Positions 7,856 through 15,513 of a DNA stretch of 33,412 bases are shown here, one piece after another. Source of the DNA: Actinomadura bangladeshensis (GTDB taxonomy: Bacteria > Actinomycetota > Actinomycetes > Streptosporangiales > Streptosporangiaceae); the NCBI RefSeq assembly GCF_004348335.1, contig NZ_SMJW01000071.1:1-33412 (forward strand). The letters are read 5' to 3'. How positions within the stretch are numbered: position 1 is the stretch's first letter; every line of letters begins with the position of its first letter. Under the pieces are notes generated by a model that made no database searches, was not told where the DNA came from, and worked only from the letters and a program-made list of their open reading frames with translations. The position numbers and the translations under genes were made by a program.

Positions 7856-8206
7856 TCACATGCCGAGACGGCGGCGCCGCCATGCCCAGGTCAGCAGGGC
7901 CGCCAGCGCCGCCGCGCAGACCCCGGCGATCACGGCCGGCGGATAGACCCAGTCGTCCCCCCTGGCGTGCGCCTCGATCGCCGTGCGGACGGAGTCGTAG
8001 GTCAGGAACGCCAGGAGGAGCGCGGCGGCGGCGACGGCGATCCGTCCCGACACGGCGTTGGTGCGGCGCCGCCGCTCCTCCCGCTCCGCCGCGTACCGCC
8101 GCAGCTCCCGCGCGGCGTCGGCGGCGTCGGCCCGCACCGCGCCCGGCTCGCGCACGGAGGCCGGACCGATGTCGCCGTCCAGCGGCTCGTCGGGATCTTG
8201 GCTCAT
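7856..8206 (-). CDS. Small two-helix membrane protein
   Basis: The product is 116 residues, starting MSQDPDEPLDGDIG at ATG 8206; the in-frame extension to 8311 is Arg-rich and unlikely to be translated. An acidic then coiled-coil-like charged N-terminal half (residues about 20-55, rich in Ala/Arg/Glu, RRYAAEREERRRR) precedes two membrane helices (about 62-80 and 93-110) and a basic tail (RRRRLG). The basic flanks predict both ends in the cytoplasm. I recognise no family. It is divergent from the 960-aa receptor-like gene, with a 155-bp AT-richer spacer between them that presumably holds promoters for both. Confidence 0.7.
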   Translation of the reverse strand: MSQDPDEPLDGDIGPASVREPGAVRADAADAARELRRYAAEREERRRRTNAVSGRIAVAAAALLLAFLTYDSVRTAIEAHARGDDWVYPPAVIAGVCAAALAALLTWAWRRRRLGM

Positions 8207-8361
8207 GCGTCTAATAATGGCAAAAGTAGCCAAATACCATGTCCGGCCGCGTGGATCTGGGAAAGTTTCGATCCATTTGACCGTCCGCCGCGTCCAAGGG
8301 TGGACGGGCATGTCGGGGGAGCGCGAAGGAGAGGGCGAGCGGGAAGCGAGGCGGGCAGCGT

Positions 8362-11244
8362 ATGGCGGGCGACGGCGACCGGATCCTGAGCGAGGATCGG
8401 CTGCGCGGAGTGCTCGACCTGTTCGAACGGCTGCGGGAGCGGCCGAAGTGGAGGCTGCGGGAGCGGCTGCGGCCGCTGCTCCTGCTGCTCGGCCCCGGTC
8501 GCGCCACCTCGCACGCCGCCGAGATGCTGAAGTCCCGCTGCGAGGACGAGCGCGCCCCGGTGTCGCACATCGCCGCCGACACGCCGGCCACCGATGTCGC
8601 GGGCGTGCTGCGGGAGGCCAAGCGGGAGCTGTCGCAGCCGAGCAGCCGCGCCCGGGGCGAGCCGGGGCTGCGGTTCCCCCTGCTGGAGATGGCGCTGTGG
8701 CTGCGCGACCTGCGCGAGATCCGGCTCGCCGGGGACCGCCCGGCCCCGCGCGGCGCCTCGTCCGCCGAGCGGGAGAATTACCAGCTGATCCGGCGGCTCA
8801 GGCACCCGCCCGTCGGCGACAACGAGAACGCGCGGCGCCGCGAGCTGAACCGGGTGATCCGCCGCCGAGGCCGGGACGTCCTGCGCGACCTGGAGGAGGT
8901 GCGCAGCCGGCCCGCCACGTTCCTGTCGTTCCTGGAGCAGATCGCCCCCATCGGGATCGCGGTCGTCGCGCTGATCAGCGCCGGGACGGCGGCGGCGCTG
9001 GACCTCGCGTCCGCCGTGCTCGCCGCCGTGATCGGGGTGGCGTTCGTGACCGTGCAGATCGTCGCCCGGACGCGCGGCTGGTACGGGGTGCGGCGGTTCG
9101 GCTGGTTCCTGCGCCAGCCCTACGTCGACCGCGACTCCACCGGCTTCCTCGGCTTCGCGCTCGGCGTGTTCGACCCGCGCCCGGTCGAGCCGGACGACCA
9201 CGGCGAGCAGCTCGACCTGCTGCTCGTCGCCGCGTTCCTGGAGGACCTGCGCCGCAACTACCGGCGCGACTACCGGCGCGCCGCGTGGGCCCGCGTCCGC
9301 TACCCGGTGCTGATCTTCGAGCACCTGTCGGCCCGGCATCCCGGGGTGGCGTTCGTGGAGCTGATGGAGCGGGTCCGCGCCGACTGCCAGGCGAGCGACC
9401 GCGTCTCCGGCTTCGACCCGCTCATCGTCGTCGCGGGCGTCGACCCGAACGCGCCCGCCGGCGACGAGCCGTCCGCGCCGCGCCTCCTCGACCGGCTCTC
9501 GCAGGCCATCCGGGTGGACGTGTCGTCGGGCGAGCCGCAGAGCGTCATCGCCGCGCGCGGCCTGTGGGACCGCTACACCCGCGAGCAGCGCCGCGTCGGC
9601 GCGCTCGGCTCCCGCCGTGAGCTGCGCGTCGACATCACCCGCGACCCGGGCGGCGACCTGCCGCCCGTCCGGCCGGTGCGGCGCCGTCCCCGGCTCGCCC
9701 ACCCGGCGCTGCCGTGGATCGCGATGGTCGCGGTGGCGGCGGCGTCCATCACGGTGATCTCGGTGCAGGTGGTGAAGTACTGCTCGCCGTTCGGGATCAG
9801 GCGGATGGCCAATGGCGAATGCGTCGGCATCACCGACGGGTCGTTCCGCTTCGGCGAGGACTCCGGCGGCAAGAACAACGACAACCGGTTGAACGCGGTG
9901 CTCGACCGCATCGAGGCGCTGAACGACCACGTCAAGGAGTCGGGGAAGCCGTACGCGACGGTCGTCTACCTCGGGCCGGTGACCGCCGACCCGACGATCA
10001 AGAACCGGCGGATCGACCTGCTCGCCGGGGTGCAGGGCGAGCTGATCGGGCTGGCGATCGCGCAGAAGCGGTTCAACGACGCCGCCGAGGGCAAGGACCT
10101 GCGGCTGCGGGTGCTGATCGCCAACGCGGGCGCCAAGTTCCAATACGCCGTGCACGTCGCCCGGCAGATCCACAGGCTCGCCCTGAAGGACCGCTCGATC
10201 GTCGCCGTCGTCGGGTTCGAGCAGAGCCGGCGGCAGACGCAGGAGGCGATCAGGCTGCTGGCCAAGTCGGCGCTGCCGCTGGTCGGCACCGCCAACAGCT
10301 ACGACGGGACGGCCCTGCTGGACGGCGACGCCGGCTTCTCGCCGTACTACTTCCGGCTCGCCTCGCCGAACAAGCGGACGGCCGAGCACGCCGCGTACTG
10401 GGCGCGGCACGGCGACGTGGCCGGCAGGAAGGTGGACGACGCGGTCGTCATCTACGACGGCGACCCCGACGACCTCTACAGCCGGAACCTGGCCGCCGAC
10501 TTCGAGAAGGCGTTCCGGCCCGGGAAGGCGCTCATGCGCCCCTACACGAATGCCGGCGAGCTGAACAAGGCCGTCCGGGAGGCGTGCCAGGACCAGCCCG
10601 ACATGTTCTACTACGCCGGCCGCTCCGACGAGTTCCGCTCGTTCGTCAACGTGCTGGAGCTGTCGTGCCCGAAGCGCCCGCTGGTCATGGCGGACGACGA
10701 GATCGCCAAGTACGTCAGCGACAACGCCGACGAGATCGGCCGCAAGAACACCTTCGACCTGTACTTCACGCCGCTCGCCGCGCGGGAGGCGTGGACGTGG
10801 CGGTGGATCGGCGACCAGGCGCCGCAGACCTTCTACTCCGACTACGACCCGGCCGTGCGCGCGATGACGGACGAGGACGTCGCGCCGGGGCGGCGTCCGT
10901 CCATCACCCGCGCGGCGGTCGCCTACGACGCCGTGACCCTCGTCGCGACCGTGGCGAGCAAGGTCTACTGGCAGGAGAAGGCGCTGCCGTCGGCCGGATC
11001 GGTGTTCGCGGCGCTGAACGACCCCGACCACGACGTCCTGCGGAACGGGGCGAGCGGCGTCCTGCGCTTCAGCTCCCGGAGCACCGGCCACCAGGTCCTG
11101 GACAAGCCGGTGCTGCTGGCGACGATCAAGGCCGACGGGACGACCGAGGTCAAGCAGGTGTGCGGCCGCCTCATCGCGGGAGCGCAGGGCAAGGCGTCCT
11201 GCCCGCCGGGCGACGGCGAGGACGGCGGCGAGGCGGCGCAGTAG
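8362..11244 (+). CDS. Receptor-like fusion: degenerate NTPase region plus extracellular LivK-type binding domain
   Basis: This encodes 960 residues. Residues 36-60 (RPLLLLLGPGRATSHAAEML) sit where a P-loop would be, but GPGRATSHA lacks the GK[ST]. YPVLIFEHL (314-322) resembles a Walker B strand, and FDPLIVVAG (351-359) the following strand. The NTPase-like region is interrupted by a helical hairpin (about 195-234). A third membrane helix (450-471) leads to an extracellular region (about 530-935) of the type-1 periplasmic binding fold used by branched-chain amino-acid receptors: VVYLGPVTAD, GELIGLAIAQ, VAVVGFEQS, LPLVGTANSYDG, YYFRLASPN and AVAYDAVTLVA. Extracellular Cys at 474, 487, 742, 769, 934 and 947 could form disulfides. 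The layout suggests ligand sensing outside coupled to a cytoplasmic module, not import, since no permease gene is nearby. A bidirectional terminator follows. Confidence 0.8.
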   Translation: MAGDGDRILSEDRLRGVLDLFERLRERPKWRLRERLRPLLLLLGPGRATSHAAEMLKSRCEDERAPVSHIAADTPATDVAGVLREAKRELSQPSSRARGEPGLRFPLLEMALWLRDLREIRLAGDRPAPRGASSAERENYQLIRRLRHPPVGDNENARRRELNRVIRRRGRDVLRDLEEVRSRPATFLSFLEQIAPIGIAVVALISAGTAAALDLASAVLAAVIGVAFVTVQIVARTRGWYGVRRFGWFLRQPYVDRDSTGFLGFALGVFDPRPVEPDDHGEQLDLLLVAAFLEDLRRNYRRDYRRAAWARVRYPVLIFEHLSARHPGVAFVELMERVRADCQASDRVSGFDPLIVVAGVDPNAPAGDEPSAPRLLDRLSQAIRVDVSSGEPQSVIAARGLWDRYTREQRRVGALGSRRELRVDITRDPGGDLPPVRPVRRRPRLAHPALPWIAMVAVAAASITVISVQVVKYCSPFGIRRMANGECVGITDGSFRFGEDSGGKNNDNRLNAVLDRIEALNDHVKESGKPYATVVYLGPVTADPTIKNRRIDLLAGVQGELIGLAIAQKRFNDAAEGKDLRLRVLIANAGAKFQYAVHVARQIHRLALKDRSIVAVVGFEQSRRQTQEAIRLLAKSALPLVGTANSYDGTALLDGDAGFSPYYFRLASPNKRTAEHAAYWARHGDVAGRKVDDAVVIYDGDPDDLYSRNLAADFEKAFRPGKALMRPYTNAGELNKAVREACQDQPDMFYYAGRSDEFRSFVNVLELSCPKRPLVMADDEIAKYVSDNADEIGRKNTFDLYFTPLAAREAWTWRWIGDQAPQTFYSDYDPAVRAMTDEDVAPGRRPSITRAAVAYDAVTLVATVASKVYWQEKALPSAGSVFAALNDPDHDVLRNGASGVLRFSSRSTGHQVLDKPVLLATIKADGTTEVKQVCGRLIAGAQGKASCPPGDGEDGGEAAQ

Positions 11245-11275
11245 GCCCACCGCGCCGGGCATCGGGCGGGCACGC

Positions 11276-11304
11276 AAAAGGCCCCCGGAAGCGGTCCGGG
11301 GGCC
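11276..11304. terminator. Intrinsic terminator between receptor-like gene and citrate synthase
   Basis: GGCCCCCGGA (11280-11289) and TCCGGGGGCC (11295-11304) form a perfect 10-bp stem with loop AGCGG. On the minus strand the stem is followed by TTTT (11276-11279), so it works best as the terminator of the minus-strand citrate synthase gene; it also closes the plus-strand gene ending at 11244. Confidence 0.8.
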
Positions 11305-11343
11305 CCAAGGCGCGTCGTTGCGGGGGGAGTGGGGGAGGTTCCG

Positions 11344-12447
11344 TCAGCCCTTGAGGACGTCCGCCGCTCCCGCGACCTCGTCGATCGCGCGGCTGCCCGG
11401 GCCGGTGTACTTGGCGCTCGGGCGGACGAGGCGGCCGGTGCGCTTCTGCTCCAGGATGTGCGCCGCCCAGCCGGCGGTGCGGCCGCAGGTGAACATGGCG
11501 GGCATCATCGCGGTCGGGACCTCGGCGAAGTCCAGGATGACCGCGGCCCAGAACTCGACGTTGGTCTCGATCGGGCGGTCCGGGCGGCGCTCGCGCAGCT
11601 CTGCCAGGGCGGCGTCCTCCAGGGCCTTGGCGGCCTCGAAGCGCGGCGCGTCCAGCTCCTTGGCCGTGCGGCGCAGCACCCGGGCGCGCGGGTCCTCGGC
11701 GCGGTAGACGCGGTGGCCGAAGCCCATCAGCCGGTCGCCGGAGTCGAGGATGCCGGTGACGACCTTGCGGGCGTCGCCGAGCTGCTCCACCTTCTCGATC
11801 ATCGGGAGCACGCGGGCGGGCGCGCCGCCGTGCAGCGGGCCCGACATGGCGCCGATCGCACCGGAGATGCTGGCCGCGACGTCCGCCCCGGTGGAGGCGA
11901 TCACGCGCGCGGTGAACGTGGAGGCGTTCATGCCGTGCTCGGCGGCGGAGACCCAGTAGGCGTCGATGGCCCGGACGTGCTTCGGGTCGGGCTCACCGCG
12001 CCAGCGGACCATGAACCGCTCGGTGATGGTCGCGGACTCGTCGATCCGCTTCTGCGGGACCATCGGCACGCCGACGCCGCGGGCCGACTGCGCCACGAAC
12101 GACAGCGCCGTCACCGACACCCGGGCGAGGTCGGCGCGGGCCTCCTCGTCGGAGATGTCGAGCAGCGGCTTCATGCCGTAGGCGGTGGCGAGGGTGGGGA
12201 GCGCGCTCTGCACGTCCACCCGCACGTCGCCGGAGGTGACCGGCAGCAGGTGCGGATCGGCGGGGGCCAGGCCCGGGGTGAAGCTGTCGTCCACCAGCAG
12301 GCCCCAGGTGTCGCCGAAGGAGACGCGGCCGACGAGTTCCTCGATGTCGACGCCCCGGTAGCGGAGCGCGCCGCCCTCCTTGTCCGGTTCGGCGATCTCG
12401 GTCTCGAAGGCCACGACCCCCTCGAGACCAGGTTTGAAGTCGGACAT
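11344..12447 (-). CDS. Citrate synthase (type 2-like)
   Basis: Citrate synthase condenses oxaloacetate with acetyl-CoA, the entry step of the TCA cycle. The 367-aa protein starts MSDFKPGLEGVVAFETEIAE at ATG 12447, with GCAGGA just upstream; an in-frame start 16 codons earlier lacks this site. Signatures of the family are GGALRYRGVDIEEL, AEHGMNAST, GPLHGGAPARV (catalytic His), MGFGHRVYRAEDPRARVL (catalytic His and substrate Arg) and the VEFWAAVILDF to FTCGRTAGWAAHILEQ region that holds the catalytic Asp and CoA contacts. The length of about 370 residues is that of the short citrate synthases, including actinobacterial CitA-type second enzymes. It diverges from pdxH, the same neighbour arrangement I associate with actinomycetes. 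Confidence 0.93.
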   Translation of the reverse strand: MSDFKPGLEGVVAFETEIAEPDKEGGALRYRGVDIEELVGRVSFGDTWGLLVDDSFTPGLAPADPHLLPVTSGDVRVDVQSALPTLATAYGMKPLLDISDEEARADLARVSVTALSFVAQSARGVGVPMVPQKRIDESATITERFMVRWRGEPDPKHVRAIDAYWVSAAEHGMNASTFTARVIASTGADVAASISGAIGAMSGPLHGGAPARVLPMIEKVEQLGDARKVVTGILDSGDRLMGFGHRVYRAEDPRARVLRRTAKELDAPRFEAAKALEDAALAELRERRPDRPIETNVEFWAAVILDFAEVPTAMMPAMFTCGRTAGWAAHILEQKRTGRLVRPSAKYTGPGSRAIDEVAGAADVLKG

Positions 12448-12511
12448 GTCGTCCTGCCTTTCGTCCCCAAGAGTGATAAGGCGGTGCCGTGCCATTGAAC
12501 CCTGTCCGCCT

Positions 12512-12523
12512 TACTGACCAGTA
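12512..12523. promoter_or_regulatory. Palindrome in the citrate synthase-pdxH divergent region
   Basis: TACTG-AC-CAGTA is a perfect 5-2-5 inverted repeat roughly mid-way between the two divergent starts (12447 and 12574). It is a candidate operator; no family can be assigned. Confidence 0.3.
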
Positions 12524-12573
12524 CCCAGGGGTCATGCGAGTTGCACAACCTCCAGGTGAGAGGCTCTGACGCT

Positions 12574-13296
12574 GTGAGTTCCCCAACGCCCGATCCCGCG
12601 CGGCTCCGGAGATCTTACGAGTCGGGCGAATTGTCCGAGTCGGCGCTCCCCGCCGATCCGCTCGCGCTGTTCGCCGCCTGGTTCGCCGACGTGCACGCCT
12701 CCGGGCTCGTGGAGCCGAACGCGATGGTGCTCGCGACCGCCTCCGGGGACGGCGAACCGAGCGCCCGGCTCGTGCTGCTGAAGGGCTACGGACCGCAGGG
12801 TTTCCGCTTCTTCACGAACCTGACGTCCCGCAAGGGCCGCGATCTCGCCGAGAACCCGCGCGCGGCGCTCGTGTTCCCCTGGCATCCGCTGTACCGGCAG
12901 GTGCGCGTCGCAGGCCCGGTGGCCGAGCTGACGCGGGACGAGTCGGCCGCCTACTTCCGGACGCGCCCGTACGGGTCGCGGCTCGGCGCCTGGGCGAGCG
13001 AGCACCAGTCGGGCGTCATCCCCGATCGGGAGGCGCTGGAGCGCCACTACGCCGACGCGGCCGCGCGCTGGCCGGATCCGGCCGCCGGGCAGCCGCCCGG
13101 GGCGCCCGGCCGGGAGGGCTCGGACGTCGTCCCGCTGCCGGACTTCTGGGGCGGCTACCGGGTCGTCCCCGCATCGATCGAGTTCTGGCAGGGCCGGCGC
13201 GATCGGCTGCACGACCGGATTCGTTACCGTCGCGAAGTATCTCCGGGGGGTGCGGACGACCACGGGGCCTGGACGGTGGAGAGACTGTCCCCGTGA
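12574..13296 (+). CDS. pdxH: Pyridoxamine 5'-phosphate oxidase
   Basis: PdxH oxidises pyridoxamine or pyridoxine 5'-phosphate to PLP with FMN and O2; PLP is the cofactor of nearby SerC. The 240-aa protein has the standard order: RRSYESGELSES substrate arm, FMN-binding block SARLVLLKGYGPQGFRFFTN and SRKGRDLAENPRAALVFPW, Arg-rich YRQVRVAGPV, YGSRLGAWASEHQSGVI, and the C-terminal PDFWGGYRVVPASIEFWQG with RLHDRIRYRR and WTVERLSP. About 30 residues (WPDPAAGQPPGAPGREGSDV) form an insertion before the last block. GTG 12574 is chosen; an in-frame TTG at 12541 would add 11 unlike residues. The stop TGA overlaps the GTG of the next gene (GTGA), so the two are translationally coupled. Confidence 0.93.
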   Translation: MSSPTPDPARLRRSYESGELSESALPADPLALFAAWFADVHASGLVEPNAMVLATASGDGEPSARLVLLKGYGPQGFRFFTNLTSRKGRDLAENPRAALVFPWHPLYRQVRVAGPVAELTRDESAAYFRTRPYGSRLGAWASEHQSGVIPDREALERHYADAAARWPDPAAGQPPGAPGREGSDVVPLPDFWGGYRVVPASIEFWQGRRDRLHDRIRYRREVSPGGADDHGAWTVERLSP

Positions 13297-14651
13297 CACC
13301 GGAACAGCAGCCACCCCCCGCCGACACTCCTGACACGGCCCGGAAAGCCGACACCGACACCGACTCGGAGGCGAAGGGGCCCGCGCGAGCGCGCGCGGGC
13401 GCGCGCGGCAGGCTGCGGCGGCTGGCCATCGACACCCGGCCCCTCGGGATGCCCGCCTACCGGAGGCTGTGGCTCGGGCAGGGCGTGTCGTTCGTCGGGT
13501 TCCAGGTCACCGCCGTCGCCGTCCCGGTCCAGGTGTACGACATGACCAGGTCGTCGCTGTGGGTGGGCGTGCTCGGCTTCGTCAACCTCGTCCCGCTGAT
13601 CGTGTTCGGGCTGTGGGGCGGGGCGATCGCCGACCACATGGACCGGCGCAAGCTGCTGTTCGCGTCGTCCTGCGTCATGTGGGTCGCGACGCTGCTGCTG
13701 CTCGTCCAGGCGCTGCTGGACATCGGCAGCCTCACCCTGATCATGGGCGTGGTGGCGATCCAGGCGGTCGGGTTCGCGGTCGCCTCGCCGACCCGCAGCG
13801 CGATCATCCCCCGGCTGGTCGACCGGGAGCTCGTCCCGGCCGCCAACACCCTCAACTTCACCGCCAGCCAGTTCGGGATGCTGGCCGGGCCGCTGTTCGC
13901 GGGCGTGCTGCTGGCCCACTGGCACTACGCGGCGGCCTACGCGCTCGACGCCGTGCTGTTCACCGTCGTCCTGTACGCGGCGCTGCGGCTGCCCGCGATC
14001 CCGCCGCTCGGCGACGTCACCGGCTCGCCGGGCCTGCGCTCGGTGATCGACGGGCTGCGCTACCTCGCCACGCAGCCGGTGCTGCTGATGTCGTTCGTCG
14101 TGGACATCATCGCGATGGCGATCGCGATGCCGCGCGCCCTGTTCCCCGAGGTCGCCGAGACCCGGTTCGGCGGGGAGGCCGCGGTCGGCTGGCTGTTCGC
14201 CGCCATCGCGATCGGGGCGTTCCTCGGCGGGCTCTCGTCCGGCTGGATCGGGCGGGTGCGCAAGCAGGGGGTCGCCCTCGTCGTGTCGATCGTCATCTGG
14301 GGGCTGGCCGTGGCGGCGGCCGGGCTCGCCGGGCAGCTGTGGCTCGCGGTGGTGCTGCTCGCCGTGGGCGGCGCGGCCGACCTGGTCTCGGCGGTGTTCC
14401 GCCAGTCGATGCTCCAGACGTACGCGCCGGACAAGATGCGCGGCCGGCTCCAGGGCGTCTTCACCGTCGTCGTCGCGGGCGGGCCCCGGCTCGGGGACGT
14501 CCGGGCGGGCGCGACCGCGAGCGTCGCCGGCGCCACCGCGTCCTGGGTGGGCGGCGGCCTGGTCTGCGCCGCCCTGGTCATCGTCGTCGCCCTCGCCGTC
14601 CCCGCCCTCCTCCGCTACGACACAAGAACGACCGAAACCGTCACCCCATAA
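13293..14651 (+). CDS. MFS transporter (EntS-like exporter)
   Basis: This 452-aa exporter of the same MFS_3/EntS-like group as the one at the left edge begins with a charged 47-residue tail, then LGMPAYRRLWLGQGVSFVGF. GGAIADHMDRRK is the motif-A loop, and twelve hydrophobic segments follow. GTG 13293 overlaps the pdxH stop codon by GTGA, so translation is coupled to pdxH. The final stop (TAA, 14649-14651) directly abuts the left arm of a 64-nt palindrome. The substrate is unknown; coupling to pdxH may be only positional. Confidence 0.88.
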   Translation: MTPEQQPPPADTPDTARKADTDTDSEAKGPARARAGARGRLRRLAIDTRPLGMPAYRRLWLGQGVSFVGFQVTAVAVPVQVYDMTRSSLWVGVLGFVNLVPLIVFGLWGGAIADHMDRRKLLFASSCVMWVATLLLLVQALLDIGSLTLIMGVVAIQAVGFAVASPTRSAIIPRLVDRELVPAANTLNFTASQFGMLAGPLFAGVLLAHWHYAAAYALDAVLFTVVLYAALRLPAIPPLGDVTGSPGLRSVIDGLRYLATQPVLLMSFVVDIIAMAIAMPRALFPEVAETRFGGEAAVGWLFAAIAIGAFLGGLSSGWIGRVRKQGVALVVSIVIWGLAVAAAGLAGQLWLAVVLLAVGGAADLVSAVFRQSMLQTYAPDKMRGRLQGVFTVVVAGGPRLGDVRAGATASVAGATASWVGGGLVCAALVIVVALAVPALLRYDTRTTETVTP

Positions 14652-14715
14652 CGTTGACCTGCGGCGTGTTGTTGTTATGAGCGGCCGGATAACAACAACA
14701 CGCCGCAGGTCAACG
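14652..14715. repeat. 64-nt palindromic repeat, copy 1 (perfect)
   Basis: The left arm is 14652-14678, beginning CGTTGACCTGCGGCGTGTTG and ending TTGTTAT. The 10-nt loop GAGCGGCCGG is 14679-14688. The right arm, 14689-14715, is the exact reverse complement, giving a 27-bp perfect stem. It sits between convergent genes, touches the MFS stop codon on its left, and its right arm contributes the stop codon of udgX (14710-14712). Two further copies with the same 27-10-27 geometry are at 19785 and 33234. It may act as a bidirectional terminator, but has no T tract. Confidence 0.9.
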
Positions 14716-15414
14716 GAGGGCTGAGGCGGCGATCTCGAGGTCGTGCAGCAGGCCCGCGTAGACGGCGTCGCGGTCCTCGGCGCGCAGGACGGCGGACGGG
14801 TGGATCGTCGCGAGCAGCTGCGCGCCGGCCTGCTCCGGCGGCTCGTCGCCGAGTTCGCGCGCGGCGGCGGGAGTGCCGAGCGTCTCCAGGTCGGGCAGCG
14901 GCATCAGGCGGCCGCGCTGCCTGGTCACCCGGAACGACGAGCCGAGCAGCGCCTTGCCGGCCGTGGCGCCGAGCGCGACGACGACGTCCGGCTCCAGGAT
15001 CCGCAGCTCGGCCAGCAGCCACGGGCGGCACGCGCGCATCTCGCCCGCGTTCGGCGTCTCGTGGATGCGCCGCTTGCCGCCCGCCTGCGTCTTGAACTTG
15101 AAGTGCTTGACGGCGTTGGTCACGTAGACGTCGCCGCGCTCGATCCCGGCCTCCTCCAGCGCCCGGTCGAGGACGCGTCCGGCGGGGCCGACGAACGGGT
15201 GGCCCTGGCGGTCCTCCTGGTCGCCGGGCTGCTCGCCGATGAGCACGAGCCGTCCGCCCGGCGCGCCCTCGCCGAAGACGGTCTGGGTGGCGTCCTCGTA
15301 GAGGCCGCAGCCGCGGCAGCCCGACGCCGCCTCGCGCAGCGCGCCGAGATCCGCGCGTTCCTCGGGGGTTTCGGGCAGGAACGGTTCCGCGTCCAGGGAA
15401 GGTTTCGCGTTCAT
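14710..15414 (-). CDS. udgX: UdgX-type uracil-DNA glycosylase
   Basis: This 234-aa protein has the uracil-pocket motif A GEQPGDQEDRQGHPFVGPAG (60-79), the UdgX-specific loop KRRIH (114-118) and motif B IHPSA (204-208). UdgX is known to excise uracil and then stay covalently bound to the abasic site through the His of KRRIH (H118 here). Cys 33, 36 and 129 match iron-sulfur ligands; where family 4 enzymes have the remaining Cys in a VKC motif, this protein has H104 (NAVKHFKF), as I recall for UdgX. ATG 15414 is preceded by AAGGGGAA. The TGA stop is supplied by the palindrome at 14652-14715. It converges on the MFS gene and diverges from the DtxR-type repressor. Confidence 0.93.
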   Translation of the reverse strand: MNAKPSLDAEPFLPETPEERADLGALREAASGCRGCGLYEDATQTVFGEGAPGGRLVLIGEQPGDQEDRQGHPFVGPAGRVLDRALEEAGIERGDVYVTNAVKHFKFKTQAGGKRRIHETPNAGEMRACRPWLLAELRILEPDVVVALGATAGKALLGSSFRVTRQRGRLMPLPDLETLGTPAAARELGDEPPEQAGAQLLATIHPSAVLRAEDRDAVYAGLLHDLEIAASALR

Positions 15415-15481
15415 CTTGCGTTCCCCTTACCCGGCTTGTGGGGGATATTCGCGGGGCCCGGCGGGCCGGGGTCCGAGCAAG

Positions 15482-15487
15482 TAGACT
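15482..15487 (+). promoter_or_regulatory. -10 element TAGACT upstream of the DtxR/IdeR gene
   Basis: TAGACT fits TAnnnT and lies 26 nt before the GTG at 15514, leaving room for a short leader with the ribosome site GGAGGGA (15504-15510). Confidence 0.4.
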
Positions 15488-15513
15488 CGTTGGTCATAAG
15501 ACTGGAGGGAGCT

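Noticed and set aside
8203..11277. Minus-strand frame of 1024 codons opposite the receptor-like gene
   Set aside because: Composition (His/Arg/Gln/Val-rich) is typical of antisense to GC-rich coding DNA; the plus strand carries clear domains.
14652..14715. Interpreting the palindrome as a simple intrinsic terminator only
   Set aside because: It lacks a T tract and its sequence, not just its pairing, is repeated at two other loci.
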